Made by a program: the position numbers and the translations under genes
Notes under the pieces: generated by a model
Told to the model about the DNA's origin: nothing
Seen by the model: the letters and a program-made list of their open reading frames with translations, nothing else
Database searches by the model: none
From: Paragyromitra xinjiangensis
Lineage: Eukaryota; Ascomycota; Pezizomycetes; Pezizales; Discinaceae
Assembly (NCBI GenBank): GCA_038503065.1
Contig: JBCAMK010000013.1
Coordinates: 1,054,001 to 1,118,000, forward strand
DNA length: 64,000 nucleotides
Reading direction: 5' to 3'
Shown: positions 36,137 to 46,154 of the stretch, one piece after another
Layout: each line of letters opens with the position of its first letter
How positions within the stretch are numbered: the first letter of the stretch is position 1

Positions 36137-36217
36137 GGTTTCGTGGTGTAGTTGGTTATCACACCAGTCTAACAATAGTTTCACTGGTGGTCCCCGGTTC
36201 GAGCCCGGGCGAAATCA
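36137..36217 (+). tRNA. tRNA-Val (anticodon AAC) with short intron
   Basis: The acceptor stem GGTTTCG pairs with CGAAATC, with one G-T wobble, and the discriminator is A. The T arm CCCGG/CCGGG encloses TTCGAGC. The anticodon stem CCAGT/ACTGG holds CT-AAC-A, giving anticodon AAC for valine. Seven extra bases (ATAGTTT) follow position 37, the standard tRNA intron site. A T5 run about 40 bases downstream (near 36258) may terminate transcription. CCA is not encoded, as expected. Confidence 0.93.
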
Positions 36218-37504
36218 TGACAGATGTATCCCTAAGCAGTCCTCATAAGCTTCTTGGGGTATCCTTTTTAGGCTATCGGGTTTCTGGAAGTTTTCGGAAC
36301 AGTGGTAAAGACTGGAGCCCGCATATCATCGAATTTCTCAACCTTAGGCCTAACGACAAAGTCTAGCGGTGAAGATGAGGATAGTTGCACACGCACGGCT
36401 TAGCATCCAAGAATCTTAGGAAACTTAGGACTTACTTCTAGAAAGATTGAGTCCCCTGGGTTTTCCCCGAGGTTGGAGTAGGCGACAACCACTAGGGATG
36501 CTATTTAGGCTATCAGGGGAAATCGGGATTCTGTCATACGAGATCACTCGTTGACATAAATGGGAGGTTTGGCTCCACACATATTAGGAACTCATACGAC
36601 GTGTTCCCACCCCCCAATGTTCGGACATCAAATCGTGCATAAGTATGACTTGAAGGAGAAGTCTCGGAACTGCAACGAGGCTGAAATCTAGAAGGGTGAC
36701 AAATCAGAAGCCAGAGTGGTTAATCTAGCATCAGAAACTCTAGCGACATATTCACCCTCTTCCGCATATAATGCCGCTCCAAGTATACATGATGTTTACA
36801 TTTTCAAAGAGTGGCCCCACTATTGTAGGTCATAACATGCAAAAAAAAAAAAAGGTGCAGGGCACGGCCTCCTAGTTGCTAGGCGGGTGAAAGAGATGCT
36901 GGGTACTACTTAATATAACGTACCAAAAGACGGGCCTAGATAGCCTCGAAGAGGATAATAAGGTTGAATAGTAAGGTTGATATGGTTCACGAGGCGAGGG
37001 ATTAGATGTAGGTACGATCTGAGACGCCTCATTCCCGTGAGGATTCTGCCTCGCCCCACTTGATGCAATAGGGCCCGCCTTATAGTAAATTTACCACTCT
37101 CAATAACCAAGGAGGATTTATGCCTGAAGCAACACCATTGCTACCCAGAACCAAACACTACTACAAAACGGCAGCTGGATTTGCACGAGGCAAACTCCGT
37201 AGGATTCCATCATTCTCCGCCTTAGCAAATAATCTAATCTATCCAGGGGTGGAAGGGGAAGCGAATGGATAGAGAGAGCAGCGATGGAAGGCACATAACA
37301 AAGTAGTAGTAGCGAATCGAAGATCAATACTTCCATATCAGTTTTCGATTACTTTCTATGATAGTAACTTTATTTTTATGAGTTCGGTCTCTAAATTGCC
37401 ATACTGGATCAAAATGTGGGTATCGTTCTATCTTAACTGCAGATCTTCTGATTTTCTGGCCGATAACTCCCCTTTTCTTGACTCAACTCTCGACTTCTTC
37501 TTGT
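36218..37504. other. intergenic: no gene seen
   Basis: AT-rich gap between the tRNA and the 3' end of the ChaC gene. An A13-like run occurs at 36841-36853. No open frame is convincing. Confidence 0.5.
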
Positions 37505-38913
37505 TCATCTGTACTTCTTGGATCTGTCATCGGCTCCACGACTTGCGGCTTTCCGTTCTTCTCGTCCTCCATAAGAAGTCTCACTGCAGCAGCAGTTATA
37601 GTCAGCCAACCTTATAACGTCCTCCCAAGACAGATAAAACAGGGTCAAACCAATTGCAGAAAGCTCAGCCACATGGTTATCCCTCGACCCGGGATGAAGT
37701 TCAAGAATTGCACTATGCAAATGTAAGAGGTATTCTCGGTTCTCGCCTGAAGGCCCACAGGAGTTGAAGATATGTCGACCGAGGTCTTCGACTTCCGGGA
37801 CTTCTTTGATGAACTGCGGGTTATCTGGAGTGCCTATATAAACAGTTGCCTTGATAGGAGGAACGGTTGGGTCGCCTTGGTAGACGTCGACGGTATGGAT
37901 GGAGTAGCCATTGATTTCGCGGATGTCAAGGTACCTGGTGGGATGTTACACCGTTAGATAGGTAAAGGTTAAAGTACGAGGAAGTTACTAGATGAATGGC
38001 CAAGGAGCTTGATCTAGTAGCCTGACCATCCTAATTTCCTACGTTTGTACCATGAAACATCATCGATTGGGGGCTTATACTCTTTGACTTGCTCTACCTT
38101 CGACTGTTCGATCCTATCTAGATAAACTGTTACCACAGTACTCCCACGTGACCAAAAGACCCGGGATAACACATACATGCTACTCCCCATACTACGTCGT
38201 CGGCTTCATGCTAGGACCGATAACAAGTCAGCGAACCCTAGTCATACGACCAAAGACGTTTTTCCCGGAAAGCTACATGATCATCCAATTTCGCCCAGAC
38301 TGATTTTTCGATCAGGGTTACGACTCGGCCAGGTCTTTACGGACAGTTAGTTAAACCGATACGCCTTTAAATATAAAAGCTTACAAAGTGATACATCAAG
38401 GACCAGGGATTTGGAACTATTTTGCACATACGCTTCAGGAGTTCCCCTGTGATCTTCACTAAGGTGTCGGTCAGCCTTGTGCTATATAAATACTTCGGTA
38501 TAATGAATTTGTGGAACAGCCACAAGATGGCTGTGTATCCAACCTTGCCTAGATGAGCGGCAATATACAAAATCGTCAGCCTTGTTCCGAGAACTACACT
38601 GGTTCCTGGATCGAATCGCTTTACCTGCCAGAAACGCCTCACATAGCCCTTGATGAATCCTGGAATCCTGCGGTCTGTATGGGCATGACATTAAACTTTA
38701 GACACAGCATAATATTGCACAATGATGCGGATTATGTGTTTGGCAGTTTACCATAATGCGGCGGAGGTTTCCAAATGAGACTCCTACACCCTACATCAGT
38801 TTCACACATCGCATAAAAAAAGCAACCAGGGCTGAAGGTTTTCGGTTTTTGGAGACCAACCCATAACCGAACAGCCAATACTCATCAGGAGACTGTGAAC
38901 TTTGAGAACTCAT
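37505..38913 (-). CDS. ChaC-like glutathione-specific gamma-glutamylcyclotransferase
   Basis: This gene is hidden by short exons. Exons in - order are 38913-38861, 38783-38752, 38674-38625, 38475-38432, 38334-38277, 38210-38177, 38126-38081 and 37934-37505, giving 248 residues. The protein begins MSSQSSQSPDEYWLFGYGSLIWKP, containing the family's GYGSLIW substrate-binding loop. It continues GYVRRFWQ, SEDHRGTPEAPGRVVTLIE and YLDIREINGY with the catalytic-type Glu. Then come ATVYIGTPDNPQF and GPSGENREYLL, all in ChaC order. The enzyme releases 5-oxoproline and Cys-Gly from glutathione in the cytosol. The N-terminus and all eight exon joins keep frame. The 3' end is uncertain: a 40-base intron (37611-37650) would move the stop to 37483 and change the last 50 residues. 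Acceptor choice for intron 3 adds ADRHL before SEDHRG. Confidence 0.88.
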
Positions 38914-39403
38914 TTGAACGAGCAGCTATGAGATCAAGTTATGCGTGGTTGAAGGAACTCTCAAGAGCTAGAAAATCCATAGCAGTACAGAGGGTACGAT
39001 GTATGTAATTCTACAGAGCAGATAGAGGGGGTGGAGGGGTGGGGATTCCAGCCACATTCATACGACGCTTCTGCATCTGTAATTTTCATTCAACGCCCCA
39101 CCATAACCCCAAGACTGACCCATGCTTGGATTCAACCTGCATTCTTGAAGTACTACCTCAGACTCTTTATTACCTTCGAATTCCCCTGCGACTTTAACCC
39201 CTCTACCATTACCGCCTCTAACTCCTGCCGATCTCCCCCTTTACCTCCAAATCCCTCTTACACCGCTAGATTGTATGTAAACCCTCAAGTCCCGCCGCCT
39301 CATGTGTTGCTTCGCAGTGCTGACCAGAGAGCTCTTTCAGCCCCAACCCCGCTAAACGCTCATAGTCCTAAGCACCTTTCATTCAACACAAGCAGAATAA
39401 GAT
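38914..39403. promoter_or_regulatory. divergent promoter, ChaC-like and Pef1-like genes
   Basis: Gap of 490 bases between divergent starts. The right half (39200-39400) is C/T-rich and reads open on the + strand, but only as leader-like low-complexity sequence before the Pef1 ATG. Confidence 0.5.
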
Positions 39404-40929
39404 ATGGCCTACAATCACGGTGCGAACCCTGATGCTTTGCCAGCGTAAGCATACTTCTCCTTTTCGTGTATTCCATGATCTTTTTTTTCTTTGTATTAGT
39501 AGATCACAAGACCCTACAATTTCCTCAACCACCGCATTATTACGTCTAGCCAGTTCACCAGCCATATGATGTAAACACGCGCGCTAACATACCACTTCAG
39601 TCATGCTGAACCCGAACAGGTGCGACAATATGCGATTCATATACAAGAATCCTAGAGCTCAGAGCTCGACATGCTAATCCCCGATAATAAATACAGGCAG
39701 CACAAATGATGTCCGGGTATGAGAATCGCCCGCCTCCAGCAAGACCAACGGGAAATGCTAGCTACGGCAGCCAAGGGAAACCAATGTCTCCTCACTCAGA
39801 CCAGTACGGGCGACAGCCACAGAACTTCAACCAAGCACCTCAACGGCCTCACCAACAGCAGTACCAAACCCCACCTCCCGGAGGATACTCAACTCCACCA
39901 CCAGGGCAGTACGGGCAGCACGGACAGCGACCTCCGCCAATTTCTAGGCCGCCACCTACTCCTGCTCCTCCCCAGGGTGTGGATCCGGCTCTATTTCCGC
40001 TTTTCAAGGCGGTTGATAAGGATGGTTGGTGTTATCTAGTCTTTTTTTATTAATGGAATCGTTTCTAAGCAACGCAACTTTGTGTTTTCAGGAAGCGGTC
40101 AGCTCAGCGAGAAGGAGCTCCGTGCAGCTTTGGTCAACGGAGATTGGACTTCGTTTGATCCTCACACCGTCAGAATGATGATTAGGTAAGCCCAAAGGAT
40201 GACATCAGCGATATTGCTATTTCTTCCTCGCTGACGAGAAATGCGAAAAGAATGTTTGATACCGATCGCTCAGGTACCATCGGATTTAATGAGTTTTGGT
40301 TAGTCACATCCCAGATGACGATGCAGTCGGGTTTCTAATTTCTACTTCCTGTGGGATTTAGTGGACTATGGGGATTCTTGGCAGCCTGGAGGTCCCTCTT
40401 TGACCGCTTCGATATCGACCGGAGCGGCAACATTAGTTATGCAGAATTCACCAACGCTTTGGCTGGTATATAATTCCCTCTCTCCTACTAATGCTTCACA
40501 CTCTTACCTTCTGAACCACTCCACCTCACTTTCGTCGACTAACATACGATCTTGTGAAGCATTCGGATATCGCCTCTCCCCACAATTCGTTCAGCTGCTT
40601 TTCAGGTCTTATGACCGAAGAGGTCAGGATCCCGCGCCTCAACCAGCTGTCCAGCAAGGTGGGGATAGGCTGCTCTCTATATATCAACAAGCTAACCAGA
40701 GTTTAGGCCAAGATGCCATATCGTTCGATCTATTTGTGCAATCCTGTATCTCACTAAAGCGTATGACCGAGGTGTTTAAAAAATATGACGATGACAGAGA
40801 CGGGTAAGAAAAAACTCTCTCGTGACCCTTATTACCATCAGCTTCTAAGGATTAATTTATACAACCTCGAATAGATACATAACATTGAGCTTCGAGGAAT
40901 TCCTCACGGAGATCCTCAGACAACGCTAA
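39404..40929 (+). CDS. PEF1: penta-EF-hand calcium-binding protein (Pef1/ALG-2 family)
   Basis: Nine exons (39404-39444, 39601-39619, 39697-40024, 40092-40185, 40251-40298, 40362-40465, 40560-40622, 40707-40803 and 40875-40929) give 282 residues. Residues 1-115 are Pro/Gln/Gly/Tyr-rich. Five EF hands follow. EF1 DKDGSGQLSEKE, EF2 DTDRSGTIGFNE and EF3 DIDRSGNISYAE are canonical. EF4 is degenerate (DRRGQDAISFDL). EF5 DDDRDGYITLSFEE carries an extra residue, as usual for dimerising PEF proteins. Yeast Pef1 functions in bud-site and polar growth and cation-dependent membrane association. Exon 2 is a 19-base microexon encoding HAEPEQ. Intron 7 (84 bases) lacks a stop but has a GCTAACC branch site, and its removal restores a normal EF4. 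Most introns sit between or inside EF loops. Confidence 0.94.
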
Positions 40930-41468
40930 GGCCGCGCCAAAAAAAACTACATTGGACCCTCGAATGATCAAATAGATTTGCGCTTGTGGTTTTTCTTATT
41001 TTACAATTCCCCTTTTTTCGTTCCCTTTCGTTCCCTTTCGTCCTTTTTATTCGTTTCGCTATAGGCATGGCAATGGGATTTTTGACTCTCAGCCTGGCTA
41101 CACTAGTTTGATGGACCTGCATTGATTCTTCAATTTTTCTTGATCGAAGTTCTGAGTATTGGAAGAAGTTGGCCATGGGGCCTAGTTGCTTGGTTTGTTA
41201 GAAGCGTGATGGTCCTGTTCAAGTTTTTTGGTATGAATTCAATTTTTTTTCAGGGAGGAGATTACTGATATTTACACCTTTTCATATGGGCAAAAAGTGA
41301 ATAGAATAACAGAAAATAAAAGACGCTATAACTGAACTCCTTCCATCCTCTTATATAATAGAAAACCATGCATATTAACCATTTATCATTTTTTTCGCCT
41401 AACAAATGCTGTATGCTTCTTCATGTATGTCGTTATGGAGTAATCCTTTCGTCTATATATTCAATTCT
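40930..41468. terminator. convergent 3' flanks of PEF1 and MFS gene
   Basis: AT-rich gap of 539 bases between convergent stops. It contains a short direct repeat TTCGTTCCCTTTCGTTCC (41019-41040 area). No gene is supported. Confidence 0.45.
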
Positions 41469-44085
41469 CTACACTTCTCCTTGGTCTGCTTTGCGCTTTT
41501 TAGTTTTGGCAGGCTGCGATGAAGTTACTTTTTTGCTAAGGTGGTGCCGGCCTAGGGTAGTCAGTAGGAAGCCAGTGAAAGCCAGTACGGAAAGAGCAAA
41601 ACATACCGATCCCAGCAGAAGCCAGCAAGCACACAAGTGCCATAGCCATAAAGAAATACCACATCGTGCTTAACCCCTTTGCGTATGCGTTCATAGCAAA
41701 AATCTTCTCACGTTCCGGTAGTTTTTGGACATATCCTACCGATGCAGCCGCAGAGTGTCCAGAGATAGCGTCAACGACCTCTGCTGGCAACAACCCACTT
41801 AGCTTATCCGACTGATTCTGCATCGTGTTCTGGAAAACAACGAGTCCAATACAAATTGCGAGCGCGGTTCCAAGTGTACGAATGAAGGCAAAGGTAGCAG
41901 TTGCAGTACCAATGTCCTTATGATCGATTGTGGACTGGACCGCGATGAGGGGTGATTGGAAAAGTGGGCCACAACCTATCACTCGGATATCAGTAATCGG
42001 AGATTAGAACCTTAACCGAGCGAGTATAGGAAGTAAGGGGAGCTTACCTATTCCTGCTATCGCTTGATACATAAACAGTTTGCCCCAGTTGCTGGTTCTG
42101 TCAAGATTGATGAAAAGGCCTACTCCGAGGGCCATGAATGCACATCCGCCCCAGATCACCTATCAGACGTTAGCTTAGTTATAATTTTCTGGTAAGCAAA
42201 AACTTGGGTGCTATTTATTCTCACTTCTTGATACCGGCCGGTTTTTGCAATGATAAGCCCGGTCATAGCAGACGCTAGAGAAAGAATAATGACATAGGGT
42301 AACACGTAAACTCCAGAGAGAAGAGCCGAGTTCCCACGAGCAGATTGGAAATATCTTTCACAGGTAAAAATAAGCTCCTACACGAAAGAACAAAGCGAGA
42401 GGTGGGGATACGTACAACGGGATAAAGTAGCATCCAGCAATAAAGATCATTCCATGTAAAAATCCAACCAAATAACCGCATGCATTTGTTCGATGGTTGA
42501 ATAGTCTGAGAGGCATGATGGGCAGTTTAGCCACCTTCCACTCTACAACGATAAAAGCGGCTATTAAAATTAAGCCGAATATCAGGAAGCAAAGCACAAT
42601 TGGCGAATCCCAAGGATCTGATACACCCCCGAGTTCCAAGCCGAGCAAAAAGAGCACGGTTCCAGAAACGATGAGAATAGTGCCTTTAATGTGATCAGGA
42701 TGTTATCAATTATTGCGCGATCGCTCCAAGGGACTCACCTATCCAATCCACCCTTTTCAGTCCTTCTACCACCGTGATCTGGGGAGATTCAAGATGTAAA
42801 AAGACCACTAAACCCAAAATTGCGATCACACCAATTGGAAGGTTGATCCAGAAACATAGTCTCCATGTTACCTTCTGGGTGAAAACACCGCCTAGTACCG
42901 GTCCAATCGCGGACGCGAAGGCCCAGGTGAGGCCGATATAACCAAGGTACACGCCTCGCTCCCTAAAAGGTATTTTGTGAGCAAAGATTGTTTGCTTTTT
43001 CTAAAAGCATTGAGAAGCTGAAACCCGTACCTGGCAGCTATCAGATCTGATATGGTGACATTAACCAGCCCAAGCTGCCCACCTGCTCCTAGTCCTTGAA
43101 TCACTCGCCCAGCCAGCAACATTCCAATATTCTGTGCCGTGGCACACAAAATACTGTCGAATCAATTCCTGTGAGTTGCTGCGCTAACCATGCAACAAAG
43201 TGGCGGAAATGGCCGATCGGACGTACCTCCCAACTAAGAATATCAAAGCCGCGGTTAAAAGGACTGGCTTGCGACCCCAAATATCGCTATCATCCCCGGT
43301 TCTGTTAGCGACTGTCACGCCCACACTACCGATGAAGATTTTCCTCACCTGAATTTTCCCCATGATGGCAAAAATCTGTGCGCGAAATGCAAGTTAGTAG
43401 TTTGTCTCATCCCAATGTAGTATTGACATATGCAATGAAACTCAAACTCACGCTGCCGAGGCTAATAGATAACTAAGATCACCAACAAAGTTAAAGTCAG
43501 CAACAAATATCTCTTTGAAAATACATCATTACAAGAATTGGTAAGACCGACGAGCTTCCAATCCAAGTGTAACTTGTTGGTGATTTAAACTGCTCTGCTA
43601 TGGCGGGAATGGCAGTCGTTACTGTATTGCGCGGAAATATCAGCTTCTATTCCTTGGAAGTCTTTGAATACGGGAGCCCCCACTGATTGTCTGATCGAGT
43701 GCAGATAAAAACACGCATAACTGCAGCATTCAAAACCAAGATAATCAGCAAACAAAGACAGGAAATAAAAGGCTAGAAAAAAGCAACCACTCGACCAATT
43801 CCAGTCAACTGTAGCATAAAAAAAAAGCAAACTTACACAAAGTGCAAGGACAATGATGACTTTTTTCTTTCCATCTAAGACTTCTTCCAACGGTTCTTCC
43901 CGTGGAGCGGCTACTTCCTGTGCGTTTGGTGTAACTTCGCCATTGCCCGTCTTCAGTTCATCATACGTTGAACCAGATGCATTGGTCAAAACATCCTTTT
44001 CAGATTGATAGTCCAAAGACGATGCCACAACCCCCTCTGCGTCGGTGGTCCTTGCTGGAGCCACAGTTTCCGAAAATTTCTCCAT
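41469..44085 (-). CDS. MFS drug:H+ antiporter, 14-TM DHA2-type
   Basis: Thirteen exons in - order (44085-43837, 43720-43684, 43621-43552, 43472-43452, 43375-43349, 43286-43227, 43153-43031, 42962-42739, 42683-42416, 42354-42225, 42159-42048, 41975-41607 and 41551-41469) give 590 residues. About 70 acidic cytosolic residues precede the first helix (KKKVIIVLALC). The motifs are LDQTIITTAIPAIAEQF (TM1, motif D1-like), WGKFSDIWGRKPVLL (motif A), RVIQGLGAGGQ (motif B) and WAFASAIGPVLGG (motif C, antiporter). WRLCFWINLPIG marks the 14-TM DHA2 group. Exports such as toxins, azoles or amino acids are possible, and the substrate cannot be told. The tail is basic (SKKVTSSQPAKTKKRK). Exons of 21, 27 and 37 bases interrupt TM1-TM3. 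All phases agree. Confidence 0.93.
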
Positions 44086-44964
44086 AGATCTTTTCAGTCC
44101 GTCCTTGTCTCCTAGGTGGAAACGATAGAAACCCTTCTAGACGAAATGGAGGGTTGGCCACTGACGAGAAGGACTTGGGAGGGAACGAAGAAGAAGAAGA
44201 ATGGGAAAGCGGAGGGCAAGAACCAAGTCAAAGTGAGCAGGAAGAAAAGCAGGAAGAGAGCTGGAACATATATTACGAACGACAGAGCCGGTGGAGGCGA
44301 GTCGAGGTTGCATAAAGCATTTAGTTTCACGTTTAATTCTACTTACACAGATCTAGCTACCTTGGACGCCTTCACAACCGCTCGTGCTCCACAGATCCAT
44401 GACTGATCTTTAACCACCACCGAAACGGCTGCATCGAAGCGAGGGAATACGATATAGGGTATAGACTACTAATCGCTTGATTCCTCGGCTTTGTCCGCTA
44501 TGCAGTGCAAGGAAGCCAGTCCAAGAGGAACCTGGAGAATTGGCTGGGGAATTGCCAATGCTGTCAAGAATCCAATAAACACCAGTGAGATAGCACCCAC
44601 CTGTCTCTACGTAGGGCCGGATCATCCGGCAAGCGAGAAGCATCGCAGTTCGCCGTGTCACGCTCAGAATTGCGATTTTGGCGGTAGAAGGTCGGGAAGT
44701 TATGTGGGCTTGATCGGTTGTGTCGGTATGTCGCAACGCCAATTTTGCTTTTTTTATTAGGTTAGGTACTCAGCAAGCAGGCAATCGATCATTTCTACAC
44801 TATCAACCGACTTCTTCCCCACCAAAGAACCCATAAATCTGATAAACATCGCCAGCGTAATCTTCAGCATCGCGGAACTCCCCTCGCCTCCACGGGATAC
44901 GGCACTGACTCACCTCAATAACCTCATTATCGTCACACGCACCCACACGCAATCACCTGCCGCA
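44086..44964. promoter_or_regulatory. divergent upstream region with possible cryptic - strand exon
   Basis: This gap of 879 bases lies between the MFS gene start (-) and the small coiled-coil gene (+). On the - strand, 44600-44469 follows an acceptor-like CAG. It reads as one hydrophobic segment ending in a charged tail (VGAISLVFIGFLTALAI, then DKAEESSD and a stop), which is coding-like. I cannot join it to a start with confidence, so it is not called as a gene. Confidence 0.4.
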
Positions 44965-45356
44965 ATGTCAACCGCTGCTTCAAACGACGAGGCTATCCTC
45001 AAAGACGTAAGTCGGGCCAATGGACTATTACATAATGCATTGGCTCACGCATCCGCGATGGCGCACAGGAACTCACGACTCTTAGGATCGTCCGTGCAAC
45101 TCTCGAGTCCATGAAACAACTAGTTGCGGCTATTCACGAGGACGTGGAGACAGCAGCTAAAAATTGCAAGGACCTGACAGGTACGTAGCCTTCGACGCGT
45201 CTCGCGTCTGGCCTCACGCGTCTGGCCTCACGCGTCAATCCATTCGATGAACCTTGAATCTGAATTTCGACAGGGCTACACAAGCGTTGGGACTTGGCGA
45301 TCGAACAAAGCCGGGATGCTGGGGCAGATCGGGACACCACCACGGCCGAACCCTAA
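44965..45356 (+). CDS. small coiled-coil protein, possibly Duo1-like
   Basis: Exons 44965-45006, 45069-45180 and 45274-45356 give only 78 residues. Frame and splice signals agree at all joins (GTAAGT and GTACGT donors). Residues 10-65 are a single amphipathic helix or coiled coil (LKDELTTLRIVRATLESMKQ), then HKRWDLAIEQSRD and an acidic Thr-rich tail. The spacing of the EL-x-x-LR start, the coiled coil and a W-x-x-x-x-x-Q end recalls the DASH/Dam1 complex subunit Duo1, which couples kinetochores to microtubules. That protein is usually longer and the match is only by eye. Other small coiled-coil subunits (BLOC, kinetochore) are equally possible. Intron 2 holds a 14-base tandem repeat. Confidence 0.65.
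45203..45236. repeat. 14-bp tandem repeat within an intron
   Basis: CGCGTCTGGCCTCA occurs twice in full (45203-45216 and 45217-45230) and a third time in part (CGCGTC). It lies inside intron 2 of the small coiled-coil gene, away from the splice sites. Confidence 0.95.
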
Positions 45357-46154
45357 TGATAATTCGTGAGAACATGTGCTAGAGAAATAGAGAAGTTTAA
45401 GCTTAAATTTTAACTTTTTTGGGTCATCTCAAGTTTGCCTAAATTCATACTGTATAAGACAGTACCCATCCAATCCGCATGCGAAATATCACCAATACCA
45501 AGCTCCATGGTAACTCTAGCTAATATACACGCATGATCCTTTACATTTGATTTATTCATTTTTTCCCCCCTTCATCAATTTGTGGTATTGGTACAAGTCA
45601 AAATACTTCGTACTTCGTGTCCAATTCCAACAGTCTTTCAGTGCGCTCAAGAGATAATTCGTAAACCCAGTCACAGCAAATGAAATAAATAAAAACGAAG
45701 AAATGAAAAAAACAAGAAGACCCATCCATGCTAATGCAAACGGAGAAAAGGAACTCTGCCAGATCCAAGTCAAAAGAAGCATACAAAACAACCAAGAAAA
45801 AGCCAACCCAAACCATATGGACCGAAGAAAGAAAGTGAAAACGAATACGAACAGTTGAGCGAAAGGAAGATAAGTTGAAAAAACAACCCGAAATACAATC
45901 ATGACAAAAAGAATCAGAAAACGAACGGATAACGCCGAATTCCGCTCCCAGCGTGAAAAAGAAATTCGTCCCACTCTTGCCCAGTCTCGTGAAATAACAA
46001 AGGAAAATAAAGAAAGAAAAATGTAGCGAAGCTCTTTTATGCCATGCAGTCAGAAAGGAGACACCACAAACACATTAAAAAATGTATGAACTCGAATGAT
46101 TACGAATCCCGGTCCCCAGCCGGGCATCCCCAGACCAACTCCCTTTATCACCCT
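45357..46154. terminator. convergent 3' flanks; AT-rich, no gene called
   Basis: Long 3' flank shared by the small coiled-coil gene (+) and RLM1 (-). It is very A-rich on the + strand. A 140-codon - strand frame (45974-45552) reads as a string of Phe/Leu/Trp-rich hydrophobic stretches, which T-rich UTR sequence gives by composition. I do not call it a gene. Confidence 0.45.

Noticed and set aside
45552..45974. 140-codon hydrophobic frame on the - strand, apparent multi-pass membrane protein
   Set aside because: It lies in T-rich 3' UTR sequence; Phe/Leu/Ile richness follows from composition, with no family signature.
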